A stretch of 64,000 nucleotides of DNA from the NCBI RefSeq assembly GCF_954871325.1, contig NC_088777.1, positions 9,215,366 to 9,279,365 on the forward strand. The letters run 5' to 3'. The DNA comes from Gordionus sp. m RMFG-2023 (taxonomy: Eukaryota; Nematomorpha; Gordioida; Chordodea; Parachordodidae). Positions 1 through 12,219 of the stretch are shown here, piece by piece (the stretch's first letter is position 1; each line of letters begins with the position of its first letter). The translations under genes were made by a program, and so were the position numbers. Under the pieces are notes generated by a model. The model saw only the letters and a list, made by a program, of their open reading frames with translations, searched no databases and was not told the origin of the DNA.

Positions 1-59
1 TGTAGGGATTGGCTTGAGTTCGATTAGACTATAATTAAATATGTTTGATAGGTAATTAA

Positions 60-190
60 CTCAGGTATAGTGATTAAACCCTGGTGTTAATAAAATAATC
101 TACTATTTGTTTTATTAATTTAAAATAACGTTACAAGTGAAATAAGTCAAAATCTAAATGTTATCATTATTGATCTATATAAGTCATTTT
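60..190. repeat. Dispersed repeat, copy 1
   Basis: This stretch begins ACTCAGGTATAGTGATTA and ends near AAATCTAAATGTTATCA. A diverged second copy lies at about 16530-16670, starting ACTCAGATATAGTGATTA and ending with the same AAATCTAAATGTTATCA. The copies share order and spacing but have no clear terminal inverted repeats, so the element class is unknown. It could be the edge of a larger retroelement or an old non-autonomous element. Confidence 0.4.
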
Positions 191-379
191 GTTTTTCTTA
201 TTAATAAGAGTAAATTGTATGTTTATATATAATAAAATATCGCCACAGAATAGTAGAAATATAAATATTTTTAATATAAATTGAACATATTATAATAAGA
301 GAATATCGCCTTAGAACAGTAAAAATATAAACATTTTAAATATAAATTGAACATGTTATATCACAACAAAGTTCTTTAT

Positions 380-760
380 ATTTTCTAAATTCTTACTTAA
401 TGGTACACCCTGAAATTTTTATCTCCGATGAAGATTGGAAAACTGTAGAAAAATGGTGGCCTCATTAAAGCTGTTAAAGGAAGCAAGTTTAATGTTCCAA
501 AATGAGAGAATTTTTCCAGGTGACTATAGGTCAATGGACCTTGTAAAATAAGGCTAAAAATGCTAATGGATTAATTACTTTGTGTTGCCTTATATCTTGA
601 TTCTAGGTTTAAATTTCTTTTGAACGAAGGGAAGATAATAGATATAAATTATATTAACGACATGGGAACATATTAAAAATTTTAAGGGTGAATATTTAAA
701 TATAAAAGTAATTCGGATAAATCCTCTGAAGGGCAAGAATATGATGGATTATAAATGTTT
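380..760 (+). mobile_element. Decayed hAT transposase fragment
   Basis: Plus-strand frames give short pieces resembling the middle of hAT transposases: a segment with DEDWKTVEKWW and KLLKEAS, then LDSRFKFLL, which fits the common LDPRFK motif of this superfamily. The frame is broken several times and no terminal repeats were found, so it is an old relic. It lies upstream of the TBC exon and may sit in an intron of that gene. The remainder of 761-1739 is AT-rich DNA in which I see no gene. Confidence 0.4.
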
Positions 761-1739
761 CTAAGATTTCCAATAAAACAAAAATTCTATCCTGTATGAA
801 TTGGCCCAAATCGTATTATTCAACCCATGTCGCTATGTAAGTGTTGTACGTTGTGTTGACGGTCACATTTATAAAAAGAGAAAATGAATATCATTGAATA
901 TTAATTAAACGGTATGGCCATCCGTGGTGATACTCTTAAATGGAAAATAAAAATATTTGATATTTTTAAATAAAGTAAAATTTCAATAATTTTATATATG
1001 AGGGATTCGTATTCCATTTCTCATGTATTCAATGAATTTTACAAGTGGTTTTCTTAGATAAATTTGTAAGTTAGGATATTACCCATTTAACCTACGTTAA
1101 AGTCTAGGTTAATAATACTTTGTGGGTTTTGATCCATAACTAAACCCATCCCACAAAGATCATTTTTAAGCCCTCCCTACCCACTACTATAACTTACACT
1201 TAAAACAAGAGATATTTTTTATTATTCATTTTCGCTGCTTATTATCTATATTGGCGATTACAACAAAATCTATTTTTCACTTAATTTCCTGCCCTTTTTG
1301 TTATTTTTTCTTCACCATTTTAAATTTGAGTTAAATTTTTATGTTTATATTTTGCAAACTTTTTATATGATAGGATATATACCATCTACAGCAAATCTCT
1401 ACAATTAGACGTTACATGCAAAATTTGGGACCTCTTTCTGAGGGACGGAGAGACCTTCCTATTCAGAACGGCCCTAGGTTAATGGTTAATGTTATCTTTT
1501 TTGTCATTTTTTAAAATTATTATGTTTTGATCTTGCTAAAACCTAATTTTTAAAATAAAATCCAATTAATATATATATTTTAATCATTTTTAAATAAATT
1601 AAATATCGTACATCGTAATTGTTTAATAAATAAAGGGCAGGCTAGTAAAATCAGTCGTCAATATCTTCTAATATCTATTCTATCAAATTAAATGAATTAA
1701 TCTTATTTCAAAAAAAAAATTTTTTAAATTTATTTTAAG

Positions 1740-1870
1740 GTATATTAAAATTGAACGAAGATATTTTAATAAACATGGATTTCATGCAAGCAGCGGAATT
1801 TCTCACAAAGCTTCCAGATAACATGCCTACCGAGGATTTATTTAAAGCCATTTTTAAAATCGCTATATAA
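1740..1870 (+). CDS. TBC1D12/14-like RabGAP, last exon
   Basis: The exon follows a TTTTAAG acceptor and ends with TAA at 1868-1870. It encodes about 42 residues, including ILKLNEDILINMDFMQAAEF and then LTKLPDNMPTEDLF. This matches, from memory, the end of the TBC domain in TBC1D12 and TBC1D14 (pattern MDFIHxAQFLTKLPED, then an LF pair), the helical C-terminal part of a GTPase-activating domain that acts on Rab proteins in membrane trafficking. The protein ends shortly after the domain, so it lacks the longer tail of the vertebrate proteins. Earlier exons must lie left of the window or in DNA I could not read as exons. It is convergent with IWS1, with 864 bp between the stop codons. Another TBC subfamily is possible. 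Confidence 0.6.
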
Positions 1871-2734
1871 ATATTTGATTTAATTTCTCTTCAAATACGA
1901 AGAATATTATTTCAACTTTCTCCCCCCTTCCCCACCCCTATTTTTAAATGGTAAAAAAGGTAATTTGATTTTAACAATATATTTCTTAAATTCGTCCATT
2001 TAAAAATCCACATTAAAACCTTCTTTTTTCAAACGATACAATCAATAATGGGAAACAATTATATTTTGGTCACAATTTTTTTATCGTCGCAATAAAAATA
2101 AAACTTTACAAAACAAACAAAAATTGTATTATTTTTTAAATTACGACATAAAAATGCATTTATTGTACATACTAAGTTATTATTTATTTAAATTTCATTT
2201 TTCGGTTCCTAACACAAAGAATCCCGCTAAATCAAGTGCTGTTTTAGACTAATCATAATTTTATTGAATATTTGTATTCTTATACGACATTTGAGGACGA
2301 ATCAATCAAAAATATTTTTGATAAAGTTTTGACATAAAATAGTCAGCTAATTCATTGCTTTATTTTCTTCTGGCTATTTTAAAATCTAAAAATCAAATGT
2401 AATTTTAATAAACCCTTCATTTTTTTTATCCCAACCAATACTTACTACTTATTAATAAATAAAAAAAATAACTAACAATAGAAACCATAGTACATTTTTT
2501 TTAAAATAACTATATTATTTTATATTTAAATCATTCAATAATATATATCTACTATTTATTTTAAAAAAATATATAGAATATAATTAATTATTATATAAAG
2601 ATATTATTGTAATAATTTTATAAAAATAATCGAATAGATAAATTTGTGGAGCGAGATATCTCTTGCGGTTTTAAACAATTAGTTCCAACCATTTTTAATT
2701 TTGCAAATTTTTCTTACTAAAACAATCTATTTAA

Positions 2735-5700
2735 TCAAAAAGGCATTTTCTTTCCTACGATACTAATATCGAGCGATCTCCTGTTTTTGTTGCTAGAACC
2801 CAATTTTCTGGCTGACATTATTTTCTTGAGCTTTTCCATCCTGCTATTTTTAGCTGAGAGTATGGGTCTTTTCTATGTATAAAAATTAAAGATAAAGTTT
2901 TTTTTTAAAAAAATATATAATTTTAATAATTCAGAACATATTTCTAATTTGGAGAGGTTAAAACTTGATTGATTTCCATGATATTGATCCGCGATTTTGG
3001 TCTAATAACGTAATCTTTCGCGGACGGCTGCGGAATTCTCGCTCGCCCAAATCTGGTGCTTGCGGTGGAAGTGTTTGTTTTAGATTCGGATTCGATAGAT
3101 TCTTTTTGTTTTGATTTGTTAAAATTTTCGGACGATTCAGCATTTTTACTGGTCTTTTGGTGAAAATGGTTCATCAGGTAATAATCCCTTTCTTCCCTCT
3201 CTTCCTTCGAAAGGGCCTTGTAATCGGTCGGAATGTTGAAAATATAACGGGACCATTCGTCTTTTGGGAATAAATAAATTAACCAATTTTAAAACAATTA
3301 GCAAATTTTAATCAGATGTTTATAGATTTACGTTCAAATTTCGAATTAATTTTTTATTTTTATTCCTAATTTTTTCTCAAATTCTATGATAAAATAAGTA
3401 GTTAAAGCTTTTTTACTCTTAATTTTTACTTATACCATTTTTTTTAATATCGGAATTCAACTTTTTAAATTCGATCCGATAATATGGCGTCTTAACAAAA
3501 AAAAAATTTCAGCATTGATATTTAATTTTTAAATATTTATTAAAGTTATGAATAGTCATATCTTTTATAAATGAAGTAAAAAGGTAAATTATTAAAACTG
3601 CTCTAAAAAAACTAATTTATTTTTAGATTTGATTTCAAAATATGTATAAAGAACAAAATCGGATTTAATGATATTGAATTTGTAATCAATGCAGCTGATA
3701 TTAATAAAATATTAGTCTCCAAAAAGTAGTATCGGTACAACCATACCTCATTCTATTCGATTGATGTTTGGGTAAATATAGTAGTTATAAAAAATTTTTA
3801 AATATGTAATCAAGTTTGGAGCCTAGAGTTTTAAATAAATTTTACTAATCAGTTTTCCGGCTCTATCTTTGTTTTGTTTGGTTTCTTTGGGGTGCTTAAA
3901 AAGGTACATGACGGACTTTCCGATAAAACTAGCTTTTAGGGCGCTCACATCTACAGGTGGTAACTTAAATAACAAAAAATAAATAATCTAATAGATTATG
4001 AAAGTTGAGATTTTTTCAGATTATTTTGATATTCGGTGATAATTAATAACAAATGCAAGTAAGAGTAGTTTAAAAAAAAAATTCAATGGTGTGTATGATA
4101 TACAGATAAAATGGATACTTGTAAAAAAACATATTTAGGCCGTGTTCTGCCTCGTCTCATTCCTAAACAAAAATCTGTTTAACCGTCTATATAGCTTTTT
4201 CTAAACAGAATAGGGCATCAGTTCAAAATTTTAATAGACTGGTCTAAACAAAAATAAGTTTCAAAAATAGGACAAACTGGTCACGGCCATAATGTTTAAT
4301 TTTTGTAGGGGAAAGAAAGATTAATAATGTGATTGGTATTCGTGCATTTCTATACTTTGTCCTAAATTTAGAAAATGAAACACCTGTATTTTATTGACTA
4401 AACCTTATCTAAATTTTGTAGAGATTGGAATGTATTCATATCTATATTTAAGATGATTTTTTTTTACTTCAAGCAAGACTTTCAAAATTTCTTCCCGTAT
4501 TTGTAAATGTGGTAAGCTTTTGTCCGGGAGAGGTTGCAGCCAGTCCTTTTATATGTATAAAATAAATAAGCTTTCTTATATTCTCGCAAAGGTTTGATTT
4601 TTCTTATTTAGTTGTTTAATACAACAAGCAATATTTAAAGCTTCATAAAAAAAATAATTTTTTGCATTGGCAATTCAAATTGATTACTAAAATAAACTAG
4701 GCTATAAATTGTATTTGTAGTAAGCTTGAAATTTTTAATGAATACCGGACTGAAAGTTGAAGCTATAGTGGGCATGATTAAATCAAATTTATTAAAATCA
4801 AGATAAAAATAAAAAATTTTTTAATAAAAATCATGATTATCAAATTTCTTTTTTTTGCTTTCAAAATTATTAGTTTTTGTATCCCTATATTTGATTAATT
4901 GCCAAATTTATTTTTATAAATTATTTTATGTTAATTCAAAAAATAGTTTTTTTTTATATAATAAACTAAGGTGATATAAAAATCCTAATTATACTTATTA
5001 TAAAATTTGATTTAAATCAAAAAAAATTAAATAAACAAAATCTTTTTTCAATTTTATAAAAAAAATCAACCTTAGTTGCAACATTGTATATTTTTAGTTC
5101 CGTTTCTTAAAAATTCTAATTATAATTTTTGGGAAACCGTTTCGAGAATATATAAAATTAGATACTTAAATCCCGAATTTGACAGTCTATTATTTAACAG
5201 TGTAACACGCTTAAATTTTTAAATATATATTTTAATTTAATATAATTATTAAAAAAAATTTTCAAACTAACTCTGAATATACAACAAGATGTCTCATATA
5301 ATAAATAAATTAAAATATAAGTATTATAGATCTATAAAAGTAGACTCGGCCATACCCGCCTATATTTTTTTAAAAAAAATCGGTTCGGGTTGAGTCGGTC
5401 CTGATAATTTTTTTAAAAAATCCACCAACTGGGTTGGCGTTAAATTTTGAAATAAAATAGATATATTTTAATTTTTTTTTGCAAGATAACAAGGCGGCAA
5501 TATTTTTTTTTTATATATGTTTGTAGAAAATGATCAAAAACTAGATTATGTTCAGTGTAAAAATGTAAAACGATATTGAAAAAAAAATTAAATAATTTGT
5601 ACATTTTAATAAATTCGGGTTGGGCCGAAAGGACAAATTATTTTTTTTATGGTCGGGCTTTACGGGATAAATAAAAAGAAAATTCCTTATAGATCGGAGA

Positions 5701-8700
5701 AGACCAGACTTTTAAAAAAAAATTCGGATCGGGCTAAAAAAATTAAGACTACTAAAAGTGAACTTCACAATAAGAACCCCAAAAAATAAAATAATGTTGG
5801 TATTTTTAAATTCTTGCATAAAATATTTAACATTTCATTTTAATTTTGTTTAAAAAAATAAATTGAACTTTTTTAAAAATACCGAAAATGCTGAAAGGAT
5901 TCCTGCCTCCAAGAAAGCTGCTTGTAAATCAACCCTAAAATCGAGTTATAATATTTATTTTTTTAAAAAATATATATATGAATTTGCCTATGTTTGAGTG
6001 AAAAAAATTAAAATGAGAAAAGCCTACAAGCAACTATTCCGCAATTTTATTAGTAAAAATTTTTAGAAAAAAAAACAATGTAAAATAAAATAAGCGGTAA
6101 AGAAAAATAATTACGCAAATCATGAGTAGATGGCAATCGAAAAAAAAGAAGTAATTTAAAGAAAGTACAATCATTTAAGAGATTTAAGATATATAGTTAG
6201 GAGGGTCTACTGGGAATTAGTTTAAGGATGCAAAAAAGCCCCCGTAAGAATTTTTAAAAAATGTAATATTTTGCATTGCCACCCTAGAGAGATTTTCTTT
6301 TGAATATCTTGAGACTTCCATTATTTAACAAATAAAAAAATCCCCCTAGCTCAGTAACCTTTTACCCTACCCACTTTTCGAACCTAACTGATCTATGACA
6401 GGGGCGTAACCAGGGTGGGGGGGGGGCACAATCGAAATAAATGATTAGCAAATAAAATTTTGCCCCTACATACCCCGCACCCGCCTCTCCCATAAATGCA
6501 GACACCATATCTTATAATGAAGAATAAATTATAAAAGTTAATAACTTTAAATTAACGGCTATAATTCAAAATTCTAAGAAAAAAAGCCTTCTTATAAAAA
6601 AAATAAGTGAAAACTAAAAATTATTTTAAAAATAAAATATAGTCAAAGGCCTATAATAAGTTGACCAAAAGACCTCCAATAAGATTATAGACCCCCCCCC
6701 CACCCCACCCTCTATAGAAAAATCTTGGTTAAGCCTATGATCCAAAGTTTATTTTAGAAAAGAATTAATCCTAGACAGAGAACCGTATCCTAGCTTATTT
6801 GGACGTCAATTCAAATCAATAACCTTCTGAGCCCCAACTGCCATTCCAAAAATGATGATTTTTTTTGCATAAAAAGATAATGAGTGACGTTATTAAATAT
6901 CTTATTTTTAAGACATTAAAAAAAAAAAAATCTGACGTTATATATTATCTGCGTGTCATTCCCCCATCGTAGAGGGTTTTATAATGTAAGAAACCCCTAT
7001 CTGCCATTATAAAATAAACAATCTATTTATTGGATTAATAGTGCATTCGAATTATTCACAAATTTTCCCTTATAATCTTTGGTTTGAATTTCAAGAATAA
7101 AGAATAATTTATATATATATATACCTCCTCAGATGAGCTGTTATGACGGGTAACAGTCTTAGTTTCTTGAAAGCCGGCTGTTTCCTATTATTAAGCATTC
7201 TATCTTCCTATAAAAATTTAATTTTTTTTAAAACTCATTAATGGTCAGACTTTTCTAGCCGATATAAATTCTTGATTTTTTTTTCAATTTAATTTATTTT
7301 TGCAGATCTGCAACATTGACCATCATGACTTATAAAAAACAAAATAATATTATATTTTTGGAAAAAATTGAAATACTTGACAGAATTTCAAATTTTAATG
7401 ATATATTTTACATTTATTCGATACAATATTATCAATACGTAAATATATATATATATCTTCCAAATAAACACCCACCAACTTCCTTTGTTAGCATTAATTG
7501 TGAGTTAAATACATAATGGATTTCAGTTTTTTTCATTTAGTAGGGAAAATCGACTAGGAGAACCTCTACTTGTACTCGTTTACTAGGGATGTTTTTAAAA
7601 GTATACTTACTCTTCCGCTGAAATGTAAGTTTTTTTTTATTATCAGGATTAATTCGAATCCGTAACCTCCAATTTACCATTGCAACATCAATAAAATTTT
7701 TAAAAATAAGCCATCACCATTTTTTTTATCTCATATATTAATTCTATATGTTGACAATATGTTATGGCACAGATCAACGCCACCCCATATGGGTATTATA
7801 TGAGATTAGGTTGAGAAATTTATATTTTTGAAAAGAGTTTTCAGAGAATCTTACCACGCTAAGAGATTTGCATATCATCCCATCGAACCTTAAATATAAT
7901 CCACCTTTGCCTTTTCAAATATAGCCCCTTTCCATTTTTGTCATAACTTTAGATGTTTCTAGGGGAGAATTTTCAAATCTATTTTTTCTTAGAATCGATT
8001 CTAAAAATCACGGGTGTTTCAAATGCGATAAAAGGTTTTAAGATGTTTAAAAAAAATATCGATGTGAATAGAATGTCTAATCCAAGATTCAAAGCCGTTA
8101 GGCTGTTATTATTTACATTGAAATATATAGCGCAAATAAATATCCATCTAAATATTGTAATAATATTTGAAAAATATGATTAAAATAAAATTATTTTAAA
8201 AAAAATTCATAATAATTTGCAAATAATTTTATATATTCAACGTGACCTTTATACGAAATAAAAAATTATTTTCAGAATATCAATAAAATTACGAATTTTC
8301 TGATTTTTTCTATGATATAAATAAAAAATATAATTTTTGTTTTACTAAGAATATAAACAAAAATCATATTAAAATAATATACAAAAATTTATTAGAAAAA
8401 TGACAATTTTTTCTACCTTTATATAGTCAACGTTGCATAAATGTTATACTAAAAAACTTATGATTATAAATCGCAGAGTCGGAGAGTAGATAGAATGATG
8501 AGCCAAAATTAATTGAAATAAGTTAAAGCATTTATAATAAATAAATTTATGTCAATTGCATTTTAAAAACAAACGCATGCTCTTTCAACAAGGGAGCCTA
8601 GAACATATAGTATTTTAACGCTGCGTGCACAATTAGCGTGAATTCGCGGCGGAGAATGCAAAAATAGAGGATATTTTAAATAATTCGCAGCGAATACAAG

Positions 8701-11700
8701 CTATCTATGAATGAGGTAATAGTTCAAAATTGTCGAACTACAATGGCATCTAGCACACTTAAAAATAAATTTTTTTTTTATATTATAGTACAATCATCGA
8801 GTTATAGTATACATATCTGAAATTATTTTAAAAAGGGTAATAAAAATATATGCAAAAATATAATATTCATCACAATACAAAAAAATTTCAAAACTTTTAA
8901 TTTTATATAAAAAAAAATTAGATATTCAATTTCCTCAAGGAGTATAAACTTACTGCTCATTCACAGCTGATGTACTAATAGCTTATGATTTTTATAAAAT
9001 ACGAGTCACTCATACATACCTCCCAAGCCATTTTCATCTTATCGATCAACGCGTGGGCTAGATCGTCGCTATCGTTAACGAAATCTCCAGTCCCATCCTT
9101 GTTCTTGGAAGAAGAAGGTCCTCCACTGTAATAATTGAATCTTTTCCGATTTTCCCTCCATTTGCGAGCTTCGATTTTTTTGAGTTCCATCATACGGTCG
9201 AAATCGCTCAAAACGCCCAAATTATTTTCTTCATCATGGCCACCTTGTCCCCCTCTTTTAATAAATCATATAATTGAGTGGGAAGAGAATAAGAAAACCA
9301 TTATTAAATAATGAAAAAGAATATCGAATAAAAGAATAGAATAAATTGTGTGTGATTGTATTGAATAATTAAGGAAGAATGATGATTTTGTTTTTAACTA
9401 AGATCAAAAAAACAAAATGTCAAAAAGTAATCATTTTCATCTTGGTATATATACAAAATTAACATCAATTTAATATAAAATAAAAATCAATGTATATAAC
9501 GTTTCAAACATCAATTTAATATTAAATAAATATAATATAATATAACGTTTCTAGCCTTAAGTCTTCTACAATAAAAAATCCATTAATAAAATTACTTATA
9601 TTTAACATTAACTTTAAAAATGTTCAAAAAATAAGATTTTTTTTTAAATCGAAAAATCTTAAACTGTTTCTCGTTTTCATACTTTGCGCGTTGATTCCCT
9701 TCTCCTTCCTCTTCGTCATCCGTGAGTACGGGTAAAATGGCGGCATGAGTATCATCTTGATCTGATATATGATTAATAAATTTAAGAGTTTAAATTTAAT
9801 ATTAACAAATAACTTTTATTTAAAAAAAAAATAACTAATCTATTTTTAAAAGAAGACCAGTAGATGGATGATCGTGTTTTCGATGTGTTTTGAGTCGGTC
9901 ATGCGCGTCGTCAGAATCCTCGGATTCCCTACCAGACCTCTTATGTTTAAGTTTTCTTTTCTTTCCTTCAAAGAGAGATGCTTCTATTTATTTATTTTAG
10001 TGTACTTTAAAAATTCATAGAAAAATATAAACAAGTTGATACTTAAAGGATTTTAAAAAATCTTTTGATACAGGGTTATAAACATATTTTATTACCTTTT
10101 ATCTTGTAAAGGGTCGTTTATTTAAAAAAAATCCCGTTTACTATACTTTAACGTCTCATTTATAGTAAACGCGTTTTGTTCAAGCGGTGCGGTATATAAA
10201 GCCGCGTTATTTACAAAATCAAGCCAATAGGTATAATGTATAAATATCAGGGACCCGGAGTGAACCGTAACGAACCGCTAAACCATTATAAATATCTGAA
10301 CCATAATCGTAACCGAACCGATATAATTATTTTTTGAAGAAGTAAAAATAACCTTTATAAAAAACGGTCAAACCGGTTTAAACCGGTTCAATTTTTATAT
10401 TTTAGAAATGAAAATAATTTGAATATCCAGAAATATATAAACTTGCTCTTATAGTACTGGCCCGCAACACAAGTTTCTTAGAAAGGGCTTTTTAGGGGCA
10501 TTTGTGTTATCGTCACAACGAACAAAAAGGAATCCATTTATATTAGAAAATATATTACTTATACGTTCAAATAATATATTTAAAAATGAGTTATTTTGAA
10601 TCTTATATTTTTTTCATCTTATAATAAAAATAAATTAGAATATGGTGTTGCATCAATAAAGAAAAAATTTCTAACCGTAATGAACCTTAATAATTAGATG
10701 AACCGAACCGAACCTTTATGAACCTTTCATAAGATTTCGTAATCAAAACGTAACCATTATAATTTTTACATACTGAACCGTAACCAAACTGAACCGTTAT
10801 AAATATCGGTTTGGGTCCCTGATAAATATGGAGAGAAACGATGAAAAGGCTATGATAAAATTTGTATAACATGTTGCGATTGTCGTTGTGAAGGATCAAC
10901 TGTTATTATGATAGCGCTAAATACCGCAAAACATGTTTACTATAAACGAGGCCTAAATGCTGAATATATAGTAAATGCGTTATGTTTAAGTATTGCGTTA
11001 TTTAACGATATTCAAAATCACAGCTGATTCCTCATAACAATAATTTAATAGATAATGCTAAAATAGAGATAATTATACATAGCATTTCCGATAGAATATC
11101 GAATTCGCTATTATTTTTATAATCGCATGGCATATTTTTTATCATCGCATCGCTACATACGTTTTTCAAATTTATAGCGATATCATCATAACGTTAAAGA
11201 TCTATATTTATTGATTTTGTAATTAACAATGCGTTAAATAAGGCCCCGCTTAACCCTGAATTCACAGTAAGCGCGAATTCGGGCGAAGTGTGCCATAGGA
11301 TATAAATATAATAATTTTACATTCATTTTTGTATACTTCACCGCGAATTCGCGCTAACTAGGAATTCAGGGTAAGACATATAGCATATTCTTGAAAATAG
11401 ATAAAATACGAGAGAGAAAAATAGATATTAAAAGACTTTTTTTTTAAAAATAATATAAACCTCCTTCCTGTTCCTCCAACTCTATTTCCGAATCCCGGAA
11501 TCCTTCAAAGCTTCCTGTTTCATTTTCCGAATCGGATGTTCCAAATATGTCTGCCACGTGTTTATTGGTGACTTGCTCAATGATTTTCATATTATTATTA
11601 TTGTCTGAAACAACAACTTCTTCTCCTTCTATTATATTAGGTATGTGCATGTCAGCTTCGATATCGTTTGGCGTAACAGGTGAATACGGGTTTAGTGAGC

Positions 11701-12219
11701 TGGGATTTTCGATATTAGAAGATGCCAAATAATCTAATGGCGAATCTATAGGTTCTCTGTCATTTTGATTTTGCAGGTCGTTTAAAGACTGGCTAGAAGA
11801 ATGTGAATGGTTATTATCAGGAGACATATGCTCTATTTCATTTTCTTTATCATAGTTTGGATTCGGACAAGTTATTTCATTTGTTGGTGATATCTATAAT
11901 TAATCATGTATTTGTTTTTAATTTATATAATATATGTCTTATAAAACTAAAAAGCATTATAGCTATAGAGTATCTGTCTAAAATATTTATTTCGAATTTT
12001 AACTACTAGGATAATAAGCAGACGTTTTTAATTGAAAATATTTTAATATTATAAAATAAAAACTAATTATTTTTATACAATACAACATATTAAATATATA
12101 CTTGTATGTTATGATCGCCATATTCTTGTGGGCTTGCTTCAGAATTTTTAGATTCGTCTTTGGATTCGTCAGAATTCGTAGAATTTAACTCATTTTGCGG
12201 AGAAGGAATACTGTTATCG
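2735..12219 (-). CDS. IWS1: IWS1 (Spt6-interacting transcription elongation factor), 5' end incomplete
   Basis: IWS1 binds Spt6 and elongating RNA polymerase II and supports mRNA processing and histone marking in the nucleus. I assembled eleven minus-strand exons, all with GT-AG borders and agreeing phases: 12219-12102, 11893-11461, 9983-9858, 9761-9683, 9254-9020, 7207-7125, 5934-5883, 4545-4468, 3963-3846, 3260-2965 and 2872-2735 (stop TGA), giving about 584 residues. The N-terminal part is acidic and Ser/Asn-rich, with ADIFG and SFEGF in exon 11893-11461. The conserved core begins at [12 protein letters not shown], continues through [38 protein letters not shown] and [13 protein letters not shown], and ends with DYVIRPK and the terminal [10 protein letters not shown]. 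These track human IWS1 motif by motif. The human protein is 819 residues, its extra length being acidic repeats. Upstream exon(s) including the start codon were not identified; exon 15569-15881 is a candidate, but its phase does not join directly. Confidence 0.93.
4138..4290. mobile_element. Short inverted-repeat element in an IWS1 intron
   Basis: The left edge reads TAGGCCGTGTTCTGCC and the right edge reads, inverted, TATGGCCGTGACCAG. The interior has further complementary stretches around TCTAAACAGAATAGGGC. It is about 150 bp, has no coding capacity, and looks like a MITE of unassigned family. It lies in the intron between IWS1 exons 4545-4468 and 3963-3846. Confidence 0.35.
5339..5757. mobile_element. 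Degenerate GC-island element in an IWS1 intron
   Basis: AT-rich DNA is interrupted by clusters such as TCGGTTCGGGTTGAGTCGG, TTCGGGTTGGGCCGAAAGG and TTCGGATCGGGC. The ends read AGTAGACTCGGCC on the left and, inverted, AGTAGTCTTA on the right. The composition matches the GC-rich subterminal regions of the hAT element at 29903-30353. No clean target duplication was found, so the borders are approximate. Confidence 0.35.
6400..6741. mobile_element. Non-autonomous element with GGCGTAACCAGG-type ends
   Basis: The left end reads CAGGGGCGTAACCAGGGTG, followed by a G run. The right end, inverted, reads ATAGGCTTAACCAAG, and the interior has a C run and a CACCCC tract near 6690-6710. A short CTATGA stretch flanks both sides and may be a target duplication. 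About 340 bp, no coding capacity, within an IWS1 intron. Confidence 0.4.
8620..8700. mobile_element. Fragment of GAATTCGCGG-type MITE
   Basis: The sequence AATTAGCGTGAATTCGCGGC matches one arm of the MITE at 11249-11373. Only one arm is clear, so this is a truncated or decayed copy. It lies in the IWS1 intron between exons 9254-9020 and 7207-7125. Confidence 0.4.
10150..10955. mobile_element. Outer inverted-repeat element hosting a nested hAT MITE
   Basis: The left arm reads CTCATTTATAGTAAACGCG and the right arm, inverted, CCTCGTTTATAGTAAACATG, both followed inward by GCGGTAT-like sequence. A smaller element with its own target duplication (10248-10821) lies between the arms, so this outer element is older. 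A related arm occurs at about 45417-45490. The element lies in an IWS1 intron. Confidence 0.5.
10248..10821. mobile_element. hAT-type MITE with perfect 8-bp target duplication
   Basis: The element starts CAGGGACCC and ends GGGTCCCTG. It is flanked on both sides by ATAAATAT (10240-10247 and 10822-10829), an intact 8-bp target-site duplication typical of hAT transposition. The subterminal regions are rich in GAACCGTAACC-like repeats on both arms. It has no transposase, and small ORFs inside are not credible. The perfect duplication suggests a fairly young insertion. Confidence 0.8.
11249..11373. mobile_element. 125-bp MITE with CCCTGAATTC ends
   Basis: The left arm is CCCTGAATTCACAGTAAGCG and the right arm, inverted, is CCCTGAATTCCTAGTTAGCG, each running on into GCGAATTCG. 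It is a short palindromic non-autonomous element in an IWS1 intron. Partial copies of the same arm are seen near 8620 and 34637. Confidence 0.6.
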
